From Sulfurimonas sp. (GTDB lineage: Bacteria > Campylobacterota > Campylobacteria > Campylobacterales > Sulfurimonadaceae), in the NCBI RefSeq assembly GCF_026988655.1, contig NZ_JALSKT010000085.1, positions 1 through 64,000 of the forward strand: a stretch of 64,000 nucleotides of DNA, in the 5' to 3' direction. The position numbers and the translations under genes are program-made. The notes under the pieces were generated by a model that saw only the letters and a list, made by a program, of their open reading frames with translations, did not search any database and was not told where the DNA came from. How positions within the stretch are numbered: position 1 is the first letter of the stretch; every line of letters starts with the position of its first letter. Positions 18,959 to 28,563 of the stretch are shown here, piece after piece.

Positions 18959-19246
18959 ATGATGATAACAAAAAGTGTAACATTTATTGCAAAAGAGGGG
19001 TCTGAAGCGAAAATGAAAGAACTTTTATCTGCGATGGTGCAACCAAGTAAGGCTGAAAAGGGGTGCCTGTTTTATGAGATCTTTCAATATGAAAATGAGA
19101 GAAGAAGATTTATGGCGGTAGAGACTTGGGAGAATGAAGCTGCTCTTGAGGGTCATAAGGCTTCGGCACATTATGCTGTATATAAAGCATCTTATGAGCC
19201 ATATTGTGAAGATAAGTACTCAGATGAATTAGAAGTTTTAGGATAA
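18959..19246 (+). CDS. ABM-domain (antibiotic biosynthesis monooxygenase-like) small protein
   Basis: About 95 residues from the ATG at 18959, which has AAAGGG at a good distance; an upstream ATG at 18941 would add six residues. The fold is a dimeric alpha-beta barrel: VTFIAKEGSEAKMKELL, GCLFYEIFQYENERRRFMAVETWENEAALEGHKAS-type core, then HYAVYKASYEPYC. Members include quinol monooxygenases and LsrG, the isomerase of phospho-autoinducer-2. The LsrK-like kinase two genes downstream makes an LsrG-like role possible but unproven. Only 2 bases separate it from the aldolase gene. Confidence 0.8.
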   Translation: MMITKSVTFIAKEGSEAKMKELLSAMVQPSKAEKGCLFYEIFQYENERRRFMAVETWENEAALEGHKASAHYAVYKASYEPYCEDKYSDELEVLG

Positions 19247-19248
19247 AA

Positions 19249-20424
19249 ATGGAAAATTTATTTAATGATAAAAAAGCACAAGCCTGCAAGGATGATTTGG
19301 ATTTACGAGTATATACTTCTAATCTTTTAGGACAGGATAATGAGCTTGTTTTACATGGTGGTGGCAATACATCTCTCAAAAGTAAGGTTGGGGGAGAAGA
19401 TATTTTATTTGTCAAAGGAAGCGGTTGGGATCTCTCAGAAATTCAAAGAGAAGGTTTTTCTCCTGTAAGACTTGATGCACTTTTAGAGATGGCAAAAAGA
19501 GAAAGTTTAAGTGATTCTGAGATGGTAAAACTTCAGCGTGAAGCGATGATAGATGAAAAGGCTCCAAATCCTTCTGTTGAAGCCATACTGCATGCTTTAA
19601 TACCATATAAATTTATAGATCATACCCATGCTGATGCTGTGGTGACTATCTCAAACGCAGTAACGGGGAAAGAAAATATCGCAAAACTGTATCCTGATTT
19701 TTTGATAGTTGATTATGTTATGCCTGGCTTTGAGCTTGCACACAGAATTTACGAGATGACAAAAGATCTTGATTGGAAATCTATTGAGGGTATTATCTTA
19801 CATAATCATGGGATCTTTACCTTTGATGATGATGCAAAAATATCCTATGAGAAAATGATAAACGCAGTAGCAAGAGCAGAAAAGTTTTTAGATGAAAATG
19901 CTCTTGTACATATAGAACATAATTATGTACACAGTGAGTGTGACATAGCAAAGATAACGCGTATTTTTTCAGAGATAAAGGGATATGATGTCTCTATTAA
20001 CATCAATCAGTCTCCTTTAGCTGGATTTTATGCCTCTCAGCCTAATCTTAGAGAATTTGCATCACGTGGAGTTTTGACACCTGAGCATATCATCCGCACA
20101 AAAAGAGTTCCTCTTATTATGGAAGATACAGATTTAGAGGGTGGCATCATGAAGTATGCTGAGGCTTATCAAGCTTACTTTAAAGAATTTGCGACTGATG
20201 AAGTGATGCTCAATCCTGCACCAAATTATATGATCATTAAAAATCTTGCACTGATCTCTTTTGGAAAAGATAAACGTGAGGCAGCAATTGTTAATGATAT
20301 AGTAGAACATACTATGCTAGCAGTTTTACGAGCTGATAAGTTAGGTGGTTACAAAAGTATTAGCTTAAAAGATAGTTTTGCGATGGAGTACTGGGAACTA
20401 GAACAGGCTAAATTGAAAAAATAA
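19249..20424 (+). CDS. Class II aldolase family protein
   Basis: The 391-residue zinc-dependent aldolase/adducin-type enzyme probably splits or isomerises a sugar phosphate. Visible marks are the phosphate-binding HGGGNTSLKSKV and VKGSGWDL, and the metal ligands in DHTHADAVV and HNHG. It is much longer than fuculose-phosphate aldolase (about 215 residues) and resembles the aldolase half of the RhaD-type aldolase/dehydrogenase fusion without the dehydrogenase. It is packed between the ABM gene and the LsrK-like kinase (2-base gaps), so the three likely act on one substrate, perhaps a phosphorylated C5 compound. The substrate is not known. Confidence 0.82.
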   Translation: MENLFNDKKAQACKDDLDLRVYTSNLLGQDNELVLHGGGNTSLKSKVGGEDILFVKGSGWDLSEIQREGFSPVRLDALLEMAKRESLSDSEMVKLQREAMIDEKAPNPSVEAILHALIPYKFIDHTHADAVVTISNAVTGKENIAKLYPDFLIVDYVMPGFELAHRIYEMTKDLDWKSIEGIILHNHGIFTFDDDAKISYEKMINAVARAEKFLDENALVHIEHNYVHSECDIAKITRIFSEIKGYDVSININQSPLAGFYASQPNLREFASRGVLTPEHIIRTKRVPLIMEDTDLEGGIMKYAEAYQAYFKEFATDEVMLNPAPNYMIIKNLALISFGKDKREAAIVNDIVEHTMLAVLRADKLGGYKSISLKDSFAMEYWELEQAKLKK

Positions 20425-20426
20425 TA

Positions 20427-21992
20427 ATGAATAAATACCTTATGGCAATAGACGCGGGAACAGGCAGTATCCGCGTTGTTATTTTTGATACACTGGGCAA
20501 TCAAATCACAGCAGCACAAAAAGAGTGGACACACCTAGAAGAAGAGGGTGTGCGTGATTCTATGCGTTTTGACTTTGAAAACAACTGGATTTTAGTGTGT
20601 CAATGTATACAAGAAGCCTTAAACGCAGTAAGCCTAAACGCAGTAGATATTTTAGCTGTGAGTGCAACAAGTATGCGTGAGGGGATTGTGCTTTATGATA
20701 TAGAGGGTCATGAACTCTGGGCTGTAGCCAATGTAGATGCAAGAGCTGCCCAAGAAGTAAAATATCTCAAAGAACATTGTAGTGGTTTGGAAGAAGAATT
20801 TTACCAAATATCGGGTCAAACTTTTGCACTTGGTGCTCTACCGCGTTTGTTATGGCTTAAAAACAATCGTCCTAAGATATATAAAAAAGTCGCACAACTC
20901 TCAATGATAGGTGATTGGATTTTAGCAAAACTCTCAGGTGTCATCGCAAGTGATCCAAGTAATGGCGGCACAACGGGTGTATTTTCCCTTTCTAAACGCA
21001 GCTTTATGAGCGAAATGGCAAAGCAAGTTGGATTAAAAACAGATATCTTCCCTCAAGTTTTAGAAGTAGGGACTCCGATGGGCTTTGTGACATCTAGTGC
21101 GGCTCAAGTAACTGGACTTAGTACAAAAACTCAAGTTGTTATGGGTGGCGGTGATGTGCAGCTGGGTTCTGCTGGACTAGGTGTGGTTGGGGTAAATCAA
21201 GTAGCCATTTTAGGTGGTTCTTTTTGGCAACAAGTCGTCAATATTCCTTCTCAAACGCAGCCACCAAAAGATATGGGCATACGAATAAATCCACATGTTA
21301 TTGCAGGTTTAAGTCAAGCAGAGGGAATTACTTTTTTTAGTGGTTTGGTGATGCGTTGGTTTCGCGATGCTTTTTGTGAACTTGAAAAGCATGAAGCTAC
21401 TAAACGCAGTTGTGATGTATATGAAATTTTAGAAGAAAAAGCCAAAGAAGTTCCCGTAGGTTCCTATGATATTTTGCCAATATTTTCAGACACTATGAAA
21501 TATGGCAAATGGTACCACGCCGCACCAAGCTTTTTAAATCTCAATCTAAACGCAGCAGAGTGTAATCGTGCGGCAATGTTTCGAAGCCTAGAAGAAAATG
21601 CAGCGATAGTTTCAAGTTTAAACCTTCAAAAGATTCAAAAATTTAGTGGCATTGAGATACAAGAGATAGTTTTTGCAGGTGGGGCAAGTAAAGGCGCATT
21701 ATGGTCACAGATACTTGCAGATGTGACTGGCTATAAAGTGAAAATTCCAAAAGTAACTGAAGCGACAGCTTTGGGTGCGGCAATGGCTGCTGGAGTAGGC
21801 TGTGGGATATATACAAGCCTTGCAAACGCAGCAAATGAGCTTGTAGTCTGGGATAAAGTTTACACGCCAAATCTTGAGAATAAGAAAGTTTATGACAGAC
21901 TAAAAGTCAAATGGCAAAAGGCTTATGAAGTGCAATTAAAGCTTGTTGATGATAATATCACGAATTCAATGTGGAAAGCCCCCGGATTATAA
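20427..21992 (+). CDS. LsrK-like FGGY sugar kinase (autoinducer-2 kinase homologue)
   Basis: The 521 residues match E. coli LsrK closely by memory: DAGTGSIRVVIFD (ATP phosphate loop), SMREGIVLYD, NVDARAAQEV, ISGQTFALGALPRLLWL, MGGGDVQLG, MRWFRDAFC, WYHAAPSF, FAGGASKG and the tail MWKAPGL. LsrK phosphorylates the AI-2 precursor DPD after uptake. No lsrACDB transporter, lsrR or lsrF lies nearby, so the substrate may differ, for example a 5-deoxypentose from radical-SAM metabolism. The gene holds seven copies of the AAACGCAG motif, the densest patch in the window, two of them 15 bases apart (LNAVSLNAV). Confidence 0.85.
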   Translation: MNKYLMAIDAGTGSIRVVIFDTLGNQITAAQKEWTHLEEEGVRDSMRFDFENNWILVCQCIQEALNAVSLNAVDILAVSATSMREGIVLYDIEGHELWAVANVDARAAQEVKYLKEHCSGLEEEFYQISGQTFALGALPRLLWLKNNRPKIYKKVAQLSMIGDWILAKLSGVIASDPSNGGTTGVFSLSKRSFMSEMAKQVGLKTDIFPQVLEVGTPMGFVTSSAAQVTGLSTKTQVVMGGGDVQLGSAGLGVVGVNQVAILGGSFWQQVVNIPSQTQPPKDMGIRINPHVIAGLSQAEGITFFSGLVMRWFRDAFCELEKHEATKRSCDVYEILEEKAKEVPVGSYDILPIFSDTMKYGKWYHAAPSFLNLNLNAAECNRAAMFRSLEENAAIVSSLNLQKIQKFSGIEIQEIVFAGGASKGALWSQILADVTGYKVKIPKVTEATALGAAMAAGVGCGIYTSLANAANELVVWDKVYTPNLENKKVYDRLKVKWQKAYEVQLKLVDDNITNSMWKAPGL

Positions 21993-22000
21993 GGTAAAAT

Positions 22001-23038
22001 ATGAAAAATAGAATAAATTTTGAAGATGCGTTAAAACTTTACGATATGGATTTTTTTGAACTTGGTGACCTTGCAGATGCAAAGCGTAGAGAGTTACATG
22101 GTGATAAAACATACTTTAATATCAACCGTCATATAAATCCGACCAATATTTGTGCAGATGTGTGTAAGTTTTGTGCTTATGCTGCAAACAGAAAAAACCC
22201 CAACCCTTATACTATGAGTCATGAAGATATTATGGAGATAGTCAAAGAAGTAGAGAGTCACGGTGCTAAAGAAGTGCATATCGTCTCTGCACACAATCCT
22301 GATGTAACCCTAGACTGGTATATCACTATATTTCAAAAGATAAAAGCTGCGTATCCTCATCTTCATGTCAAAGCCTTAACAGCTGCTGAGGTTGATTTTT
22401 TATCTCGCCATCATGGACTGACGTATGATGAAGTACTTGACTTGATGGTGGAAAATGGAGTGGACTCTATGCCCGGTGGTGGTGCTGAGATATTTGATGA
22501 GAAAGTACGTGACTTTATCTGTAAAGGAAAAGTGACATCAGATCAGTGGTTTGAGATTCATCGTAAATGGCATGAGCGAGGCAAAAAATCAAATGTCACG
22601 ATGCTTTTTGGACACATAGAATCTCGTGAAAATCGCATAGATCATATGATGAGAATTCGTGAACTTCAAGATATTACAGGTGGTTTTAACTGCTTTATTC
22701 CTCTTGTGTATCAAACAGAAAATAATTATCTCAAAATAGATAAACCTGTGACAGCAAACGAGGTACTAAAAACAATGGCAGTAGCAAGATTAGTGCTTGA
22801 TAACGTACCAAATCTTAAAGCTTATTGGGTTACTTCAACGGTTAATCTTGCACTTGTCGCACAAGAGTTTGGAGCAAACGATCTCGATGGTACGATAGAA
22901 AAAGAGTCGATAAACTCAGCTGCAGGTGCAAAAAGTGCCAATGGTGTTGTACTTGAAGATTTTACAGCATTGATAAAAAACAGCGGATTTACTCCAGTTG
23001 AGAGAGATAGCCTCTATAATGAGATAAAAGTCTGGTAA
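22001..23038 (+). CDS. mqnE: Aminofutalosine synthase, menaquinone pathway
   Basis: This radical-SAM enzyme of the futalosine route to menaquinone joins SAM-derived adenosine to 3-enolpyruvyl benzoate. The 345 residues have the cluster motif CADVCKFC (Cys51, Cys55, Cys58), SAHNPDVTLDWY, MPGGGAEIF and SNVTMLFGHIE, which fit MqnE better than the related MqnC. Campylobacterota generally make menaquinone this way. It follows the kinase by 8 bases and is followed directly by a glycosyltransferase. Confidence 0.88.
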   Translation: MKNRINFEDALKLYDMDFFELGDLADAKRRELHGDKTYFNINRHINPTNICADVCKFCAYAANRKNPNPYTMSHEDIMEIVKEVESHGAKEVHIVSAHNPDVTLDWYITIFQKIKAAYPHLHVKALTAAEVDFLSRHHGLTYDEVLDLMVENGVDSMPGGGAEIFDEKVRDFICKGKVTSDQWFEIHRKWHERGKKSNVTMLFGHIESRENRIDHMMRIRELQDITGGFNCFIPLVYQTENNYLKIDKPVTANEVLKTMAVARLVLDNVPNLKAYWVTSTVNLALVAQEFGANDLDGTIEKESINSAAGAKSANGVVLEDFTALIKNSGFTPVERDSLYNEIKVW

Positions 23039-23042
23039 ATTG

Positions 23043-23855
23043 ATGCATATCACTGTTGTAATTCCCACTTACAATAGATATGAATTTTTAAGACGTGCAC
23101 TCTACTCTGTACTCGATCAAAGCTATGCAGCATCTGAAATCATTGTCGTTGATGATGGTTCTACAGATAATACGGCTTCCATCAAAGAAGAATTTCCACA
23201 AGTAAAATACATCTATCAAAATAACGCTGGAGTCTCTCGTGCACGAAATCTTGGCATTGTAAACGCAGTGCATGAGTGGATAGCGTTTTTAGATTCTGAT
23301 GATACTTGGCAGAGAGATAAACTCAAAGAACAAGTAAACTTTCACCTACAAAACCCTACTATTTTGATGAGTTTTACAGATGAGAAGTGGATTCGTGATG
23401 ATAAGGAAGTGAAAATTCCTAAGAAATTTAAAAAGTATGGTGGAGAGATATTTGAAAAATCTCTCTCTTATTGTAATATTGCCCCTTCTTCTACCCTTAT
23501 CCAGAAAAATCTTTTGGATGAAGTAGGGTTTTTTGATGAGAGTTTAGAAGTTTGTGAAGATTATGATTTATGGCTTCGTATTGCGATGAATTACACTATA
23601 GGTCTTGTGGATAAAAAACTCATCACAAAATATGCAGGACATAATGACCAACTCAGTTTTAAATACTGGGGGATGGATAGATTTCGCGTTTTGGCACTAG
23701 AAAAACTTTTATCTACTTGTGATAATGCTCAGCAAGTTGCACTTATTAAAAAAGAAGCACAGAAAAAGTATACACTCTTACTCAAAGGTGCACAGAAATA
23801 TGATAAAATACTAGAGATTAAAAATTATGAAAAAAAAATAGAGAGCTTTCAATGA
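23043..23855 (+). CDS. Family 2 glycosyltransferase
   Basis: About 270 residues with the GT-A fold: ITVVIPTYNRYEFLRRAL, EIIVVDDGSTDNT, GVSRARNLGI, FLDSDDTW (the DxD-type metal site) and CEDYDLWLR. It should transfer a sugar from a nucleotide-sugar to a glycan, lipid or protein; donor and acceptor are unknown. ATG 23043 is chosen; a TTG at 23040 is also in frame. The stop overlaps the pgi start (ATGA), and ugd downstream makes UDP-glucuronate, so a surface-glycan role is likely. Confidence 0.88.
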   Translation: MHITVVIPTYNRYEFLRRALYSVLDQSYAASEIIVVDDGSTDNTASIKEEFPQVKYIYQNNAGVSRARNLGIVNAVHEWIAFLDSDDTWQRDKLKEQVNFHLQNPTILMSFTDEKWIRDDKEVKIPKKFKKYGGEIFEKSLSYCNIAPSSTLIQKNLLDEVGFFDESLEVCEDYDLWLRIAMNYTIGLVDKKLITKYAGHNDQLSFKYWGMDRFRVLALEKLLSTCDNAQQVALIKKEAQKKYTLLLKGAQKYDKILEIKNYEKKIESFQ

Positions 23856-25063
23856 CATATGCACACAACTTTAACCCGACAATTTCAGATGAGACAGTTT
23901 TTCAAGCAATTTTGGATGAAAAAGATGATATAGGTTACTATAATTTACCATTTCAAGATACTACTGCGTTTAAAGAGTACGCAAAAACGGTACAACAAAA
24001 TAACATCGTTGTTATCGGTATAGGTGGGAGTAGTTTAGGTACTTATGCTATTTATAAATTTTTAAAACATAGCAAAAATTTACAAAAGAAGTTGTTTTTT
24101 CTTGAGACAACAGATCCTATAGATATTCAGTCTAAAATCCAAATGATAGATTTAAAAGATACACTTTTTATAGTAATCTCAAAGTCGGGTACTACCGTTG
24201 AGACAGTTTCCATATTTAAGTACATTAACTCTCTTATAAAATGTGATAAAAATAATACTGTGGTTATCACAGAAAATGATTCTAAACTCAATACATACGC
24301 TAAAATGCATGGCATGACTGCGTTTGAAATTCCTAAAAATGTAGGTGGAAGATTTTCTGTATTTTCTGCAGTAGGACTTTTACCTTTGGCGATTGTTGGC
24401 ATAGATATTGATGAACTTATGCGTGGCACAAAACGCATTTATGATGGCTTTTTTAGTGCAAATAAAACTGCTATTAAAGAGAGATTGCTCAATAAGGCAC
24501 GTTTTTTAGTAGAGTATAAAAATAAATTTAATATAAATGTTATTTTCTCATACTCTTCACGACTAGAAGGCTTTAACAAGTGGTATATTCAGCTTTGGGG
24601 AGAGAGTCTTGGAAAGATTGATGTCAATGGCTCAAGAGCTGGACTGACACCTGTTGGTATCATTGGACCCATAGATCAGCATTCATTTTTACAGCTTATC
24701 ATAGAGGGAAGACGAGATAAAACAGTTACGGTAATTAAAGTAGAAAATTTTGAAAATGATTTACAAATACCAGATATCACCCTTGAAGGTTTAGAAGAGT
24801 TAGACTATCTCAATAACATGGAATTTTCTTCACTGATTAAAAACCAAGCTGATGCAACAATCGAGTCAATCAATAATCTTAAAGATATTCCTTGTGATGT
24901 TATGACCATAGATGGAGTGTGTGAAACTGCCATTTCAAGTTTGATGTATGAATATGAACTTTTAACTTCACTATGTGCAAAATTTATGTATATAGATGCT
25001 TATAATCAGCCCGGTGTAGAGAGTGGAAAAATCATTTTGAAGAAGAAGCTTCAAGGCAAATAA
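23852..25063 (+). CDS. pgi: Glucose-6-phosphate isomerase
   Basis: It interconverts glucose-6-phosphate and fructose-6-phosphate. The 403 residues are the short form common in this phylum. Motifs include VVIGIGGSSLGTYAIYKFL, FIVISKSGTTVETVS, NVGGRFSVFSAVG, and the C-terminal NQPGVESGK. Its start overlaps the glycosyltransferase stop. Confidence 0.95.
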   Translation: MTYAHNFNPTISDETVFQAILDEKDDIGYYNLPFQDTTAFKEYAKTVQQNNIVVIGIGGSSLGTYAIYKFLKHSKNLQKKLFFLETTDPIDIQSKIQMIDLKDTLFIVISKSGTTVETVSIFKYINSLIKCDKNNTVVITENDSKLNTYAKMHGMTAFEIPKNVGGRFSVFSAVGLLPLAIVGIDIDELMRGTKRIYDGFFSANKTAIKERLLNKARFLVEYKNKFNINVIFSYSSRLEGFNKWYIQLWGESLGKIDVNGSRAGLTPVGIIGPIDQHSFLQLIIEGRRDKTVTVIKVENFENDLQIPDITLEGLEELDYLNNMEFSSLIKNQADATIESINNLKDIPCDVMTIDGVCETAISSLMYEYELLTSLCAKFMYIDAYNQPGVESGKIILKKKLQGK

Positions 25064-25090
25064 AATATCGTAATTTTAAAGAAAAATCTG

Positions 25091-25096
25091 TATAAT
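25091..25096 (+). promoter_or_regulatory. Possible -10 box for ugd
   Basis: TATAAT lies 40 bases before the ugd ATG in the 73-base gap after pgi. It suggests that ugd has its own promoter. Consensus match only. Confidence 0.4.
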
Positions 25097-25136
25097 AGTA
25101 TCAATAATAATTTAAAATTTTAGGTAATAATATAAT

Positions 25137-26306
25137 ATGAAAATAGCAATAGCAGGAACAGGATACGTAGGTCTCTCAAACGGAATTCTTCTTTCTCAAA
25201 AGAATGAAGTAGTCGCCCTAGATATCATCCCAGAAAAAGTAGAAATGCTTAATAAAAAAATATCTCCTATAGAAGATAAAGAGATACAAGAGTATCTCCA
25301 AAGAGATGATCTAAACTTTAAAGCAACGCTTGATAAAGAAGAAGCATATAAAAATGCAGACTTTATCATCATAGCAACACCTACTGACTATGACACTGAG
25401 ACAAACTACTTTAACACTAAAAGCATTGAGTATGTCATAGCAGATGTACTAGAGATAAATCCAGATGCAACAATGGTTATAAAGTCAACGGTACCTGTAG
25501 GCTACACCAAAGAGATCAGTAAAAAATTTAACACAAACAACATTATCTTCTCTCCAGAATTTCTAAGAGAAGGAAAAGCCCTTCACGATAACCTCTACCC
25601 AAGTAGAATAATTGTAGGTGAAAGATCTGAGCGTGCGCAAACATTTGCCAATCTTTTAGCTGGTGGTGCTAAAAAAGAAAATATAGACATCCTCTTTACT
25701 GACTCAACAGAAGCAGAAGCTGTCAAACTCTTTTCAAACACTTACCTTGCAATGCGTGTAGCATATTTTAACGAGCTAGATTCTTATGCACAAGCACATA
25801 ATCTTAATGCAAGACAAATCATTGAAGGTGTAGGATTAGATCCAAGAATAGGAACACACTACAATAACCCAAGCTTTGGTTATGGAGGTTATTGTCTTCC
25901 AAAAGATACGAAACAACTTCGTGCTAACTATGCAGATGTACCATGTAATATGATAAGTGCCATAGTAGAAGCAAACAGTACACGTAAAGACTTCATAGCA
26001 GATTCTATACTCAATCGCCATCCAAAAATAGTAGGGATTTATAGACTCACAATGAAATCAGGCTCAGATAACTTTAGAAGTTCTGCTATTCAAGGCATTA
26101 TGAAACGTATAAAAGCCAAAGGTGTAGAAGTAGTTATCTACGAACCAACATATAATGAAGATGAGTTTTTTAACTCTAAAGTTATAAAGGATCTTGATGA
26201 GTTTAAAAAGATGAGTGATGTCATAGTGGCAAATAGACTCTCAGATGAGATTAGGGATGTAGTAGATAAAGTATATACGAGAGATATTTTCGAGTCAGAT
26301 AGTTAG
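25137..26306 (+). CDS. ugd: UDP-glucose 6-dehydrogenase
   Basis: It oxidises UDP-glucose to UDP-glucuronate with two NAD. The 389 residues equal the length of the E. coli type. Visible motifs are the NAD-binding [51 protein letters not shown], and the catalytic-Cys stretch [14 protein letters not shown]. The product feeds capsule, lipopolysaccharide or glycan synthesis. Confidence 0.95.
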   Translation: MKIAIAGTGYVGLSNGILLSQKNEVVALDIIPEKVEMLNKKISPIEDKEIQEYLQRDDLNFKATLDKEEAYKNADFIIIATPTDYDTETNYFNTKSIEYVIADVLEINPDATMVIKSTVPVGYTKEISKKFNTNNIIFSPEFLREGKALHDNLYPSRIIVGERSERAQTFANLLAGGAKKENIDILFTDSTEAEAVKLFSNTYLAMRVAYFNELDSYAQAHNLNARQIIEGVGLDPRIGTHYNNPSFGYGGYCLPKDTKQLRANYADVPCNMISAIVEANSTRKDFIADSILNRHPKIVGIYRLTMKSGSDNFRSSAIQGIMKRIKAKGVEVVIYEPTYNEDEFFNSKVIKDLDEFKKMSDVIVANRLSDEIRDVVDKVYTRDIFESDS

Positions 26307-26317
26307 AGATAAATATT

Positions 26318-26349
26318 TTTCATAGCTAAGAAAAATCTTCGCTATGAAA
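26318..26349. terminator. Inverted repeat between convergent genes
   Basis: TTTCATAGC (26318-26326) pairs with GCTATGAAA (26341-26349) across 14 bases. It lies at the meeting point of ugd and the glutathionylspermidine-synthase-like gene and overlaps the latter's stop. Neither side has a strong T-run, so terminator activity is only likely. Confidence 0.45.
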
Positions 26350-27523
26350 CTATCACATGTCCTACAAATTTACTCATATTATCTAAAATATCTCCACCTT
26401 TTCTAAAACTTAGTCCACAAGCTTCATAAGCAAAAAATACTCCTGCTTGGTACTTCGCACCTTTTGCATCTTTTGGAAATTCTACAAACTCCTGATAAAC
26501 TTTTTTATAATTGTCATATGGACCCGCAGTCGCTAGACTTGTAGTGCCATCAGCTTCAATTATTTTTGTATTTGCACCTTCTCTACCAAAAACAGGTTTT
26601 TCTACCTGTTTAACACCTTGAAGTGGCTCAAATGATGTTTGTAATAAGTAAGGAGAATCAGGAAATAATTTACTCAAAATTGCCATCATCCCTTTAGATT
26701 GAAAGAGTAGGGTATAGGCTGGATTAAGTATAATGGCTTTTTGATTCTCAATGATATTTGTGAGCGTCGTTGCCAACTCTGGTTCTTCTATGGCGATATC
26801 TTCCCATGGATAAAGTTTAAACCAGTATTCGTATTGGTTGCCCTCACTATCATAGATACCATTTTCATCAAAATGAACATTATGCAAAAACTCAAAACTC
26901 GTGACAAATCCCGCATCGGTTGCCATTTGTTGTAAAAGTCTTACTGTACTCTCTTCTTCATCATTGCCCTCTACGGAGGAAAAAAGTATCTTCCATCCAT
27001 CATAATTTGCATCAAAAGTATCTGTATCATCAAAGAGTGTTATAAGTCTTTTAAAGTTGTTAGATATGGCTTCATATACATTGTTAAATTGACTCTCTTC
27101 GTCCATATCATTGGACTTGAGTATTGCCCATTGGAGTAGAGCAGTCTCAAAAAGTGCTGTCGGTGTATCAGCATTAAACTCAATGAGTTTGATCTCTTGA
27201 GCATCTATGCCACCAGCTAAATCAAAGCGACTGTAGATATGCCAATGTACATCATTTTCCCAACTTTTTTTGATAGTCTCAATAAGGTTAAACGGGATGC
27301 CTAAATCAAAAAAAAGATTGTTTTTAATTACATACTCAGCGGCTTCAACATACATATCATACAGAGTATTAGCCGCTTCATAATAAGCTTCTGCTTCTTG
27401 AGGCGTTATGGTAACTAGTTCATCGCTTATATATTTACTGCCATCACTATCTGTATGCCATGAAAAACCTATCTCATCTAAGGTGTCATCATCTACTGCG
27501 TTTACTTTTGTTGTTAGTATCAT
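26342..27523 (-). CDS. Glutathionylspermidine synthase family ATP-grasp protein
   Basis: The 393 residues fit the YgiC/YjfC family, which shares the ATP-grasp synthetase domain of glutathionylspermidine synthase but not its amidase. Visible marks are SRFDLAGG, LIEFNADTPTALFETAL, LYPWEDI, KGMMAILSKLFPDSPYLL and VEKPVFGREGANT. It probably forms a peptide-like bond with an unknown amine or peptide substrate. It follows the UPF0323 lipoprotein gene by 2 bases, an arrangement also found in Campylobacter. Confidence 0.85.
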   Translation of the reverse strand: MILTTKVNAVDDDTLDEIGFSWHTDSDGSKYISDELVTITPQEAEAYYEAANTLYDMYVEAAEYVIKNNLFFDLGIPFNLIETIKKSWENDVHWHIYSRFDLAGGIDAQEIKLIEFNADTPTALFETALLQWAILKSNDMDEESQFNNVYEAISNNFKRLITLFDDTDTFDANYDGWKILFSSVEGNDEEESTVRLLQQMATDAGFVTSFEFLHNVHFDENGIYDSEGNQYEYWFKLYPWEDIAIEEPELATTLTNIIENQKAIILNPAYTLLFQSKGMMAILSKLFPDSPYLLQTSFEPLQGVKQVEKPVFGREGANTKIIEADGTTSLATAGPYDNYKKVYQEFVEFPKDAKGAKYQAGVFFAYEACGLSFRKGGDILDNMSKFVGHVIVS

Positions 27524-27525
27524 GA

Positions 27526-28116
27526 TTAACCTCCGAAGAACCCTCCGCTACTTCTACTAGAAGAAGAGCTTTTACTGCCTCCACCAAAGAAGCTTTTTCT
27601 ACTTGAACCACTCTTAGCTGCTTTACCTGCGGCTGAGCGACTATAGGCACTTCTGTTTGTGTTTGTTGAATTTCTTGAAAAGTTTTTGTTGTTCATAAGT
27701 GCATTACCTATCATATTTCCAAGAAGACTCCCCGCAGCAACGGCAAGTATAGTGCCAGCTAGTCCCATTCCTGCACTTCCTGCATTATCTTGTATGGTTT
27801 CACTTGTACCATTTTCTACTTTTTGATATTCTTGTTCTGCAAGCTTTTTCATTTCATCTTCATTCATAAAACGCTCAGTGACTCGTCCATCGGCATCTCT
27901 TTCACGAATAATCGCGCGAGAAGGACCATCAGTAGGCATCTCTTCAACAACAATATATTTGCCATTAGGCTGTTGTTCGATGACAAGAAATTTGTTTTGA
28001 GCTTGTTGTTCTTGTTTTTGCTCGCAACCACTTAATGTACTCATCATTGCTACTCCGGCAGCTCCAAGTGCAACACCACTTGCAATTGATGATAATTGTA
28101 ATTTTGTTTTTATCAT
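27526..28116 (-). CDS. UPF0323 family lipoprotein
   Basis: The 196 residues begin with a lipoprotein-type signal ending in the lipobox-like LSGC, so the mature protein is probably lipid-anchored. A hydrophobic glycine-rich segment (GMGLAGTILAVAAGSLLGNMI) follows. The tail is Ser/Gly-rich (RKSFFGGGSKSS). The family is typical of Helicobacter and Campylobacter. No biochemical role is known to me. It sits in the same unit as the ATP-grasp protein. Confidence 0.88.
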   Translation of the reverse strand: MIKTKLQLSSIASGVALGAAGVAMMSTLSGCEQKQEQQAQNKFLVIEQQPNGKYIVVEEMPTDGPSRAIIRERDADGRVTERFMNEDEMKKLAEQEYQKVENGTSETIQDNAGSAGMGLAGTILAVAAGSLLGNMIGNALMNNKNFSRNSTNTNRSAYSRSAAGKAAKSGSSRKSFFGGGSKSSSSSRSSGGFFGG

Positions 28117-28563
28117 TTAATATTCACCTACTATTTTATTTTTGTCCAGAATTATAACTTGTTTTAGTTTATAATCATAAAATGTTACTTTTTTTCGTCC
28201 ATCATAATAGATGTCTCCATGATAGAAAAATTTATCTGTTTTAATATTTACATTTTTTTTCATTAAAAGTAGCTCACCAAAAGTATTTCCTATAGGAGGA
28301 ATGAGTGTGCTAAAAGCGAGAATAAAGAGTATACCTATACTTACAAGGGCTATTTTTGTATTTGCATATATTACTAAATAACCCAATATAAAAGTAAAAA
28401 ATAAAAAAAGAAATATATTTTGATGATCAACAAATAAAATGTTGTAGTAGACATCTATGTTATGCACATCTATGTAGTTTTCTTTTATGCCAAGGATGAT
28501 AAAAAAGTCTAAAATAAAAGTGAAAAATAATCCACTAAGGAATGCTTGAAACAGTTTACTCAT
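28117..28563 (-). CDS. Small membrane protein of unknown function
   Basis: The 148 residues show about three transmembrane helices (AFLSGLFFTFILDFFIIL, FLFLFFTFILGYLVIY, IALVSIGILFILAFSTLIPP) and a C-terminal basic, Tyr-rich soluble part. I do not recognise the family. The start overlaps the Sua5-like stop by 4 bases and the stop abuts the lipoprotein gene, so it is part of the same operon. Confidence 0.6.
   Translation of the reverse strand: MSKLFQAFLSGLFFTFILDFFIILGIKENYIDVHNIDVYYNILFVDHQNIFLFLFFTFILGYLVIYANTKIALVSIGILFILAFSTLIPPIGNTFGELLLMKKNVNIKTDKFFYHGDIYYDGRKKVTFYDYKLKQVIILDKNKIVGEY

Noticed and set aside
18959-21992. A complete lsr operon
   Set aside because: Only the kinase clearly matches; the transporter, repressor and LsrF are absent, and the ABM protein is only fold-related to LsrG.
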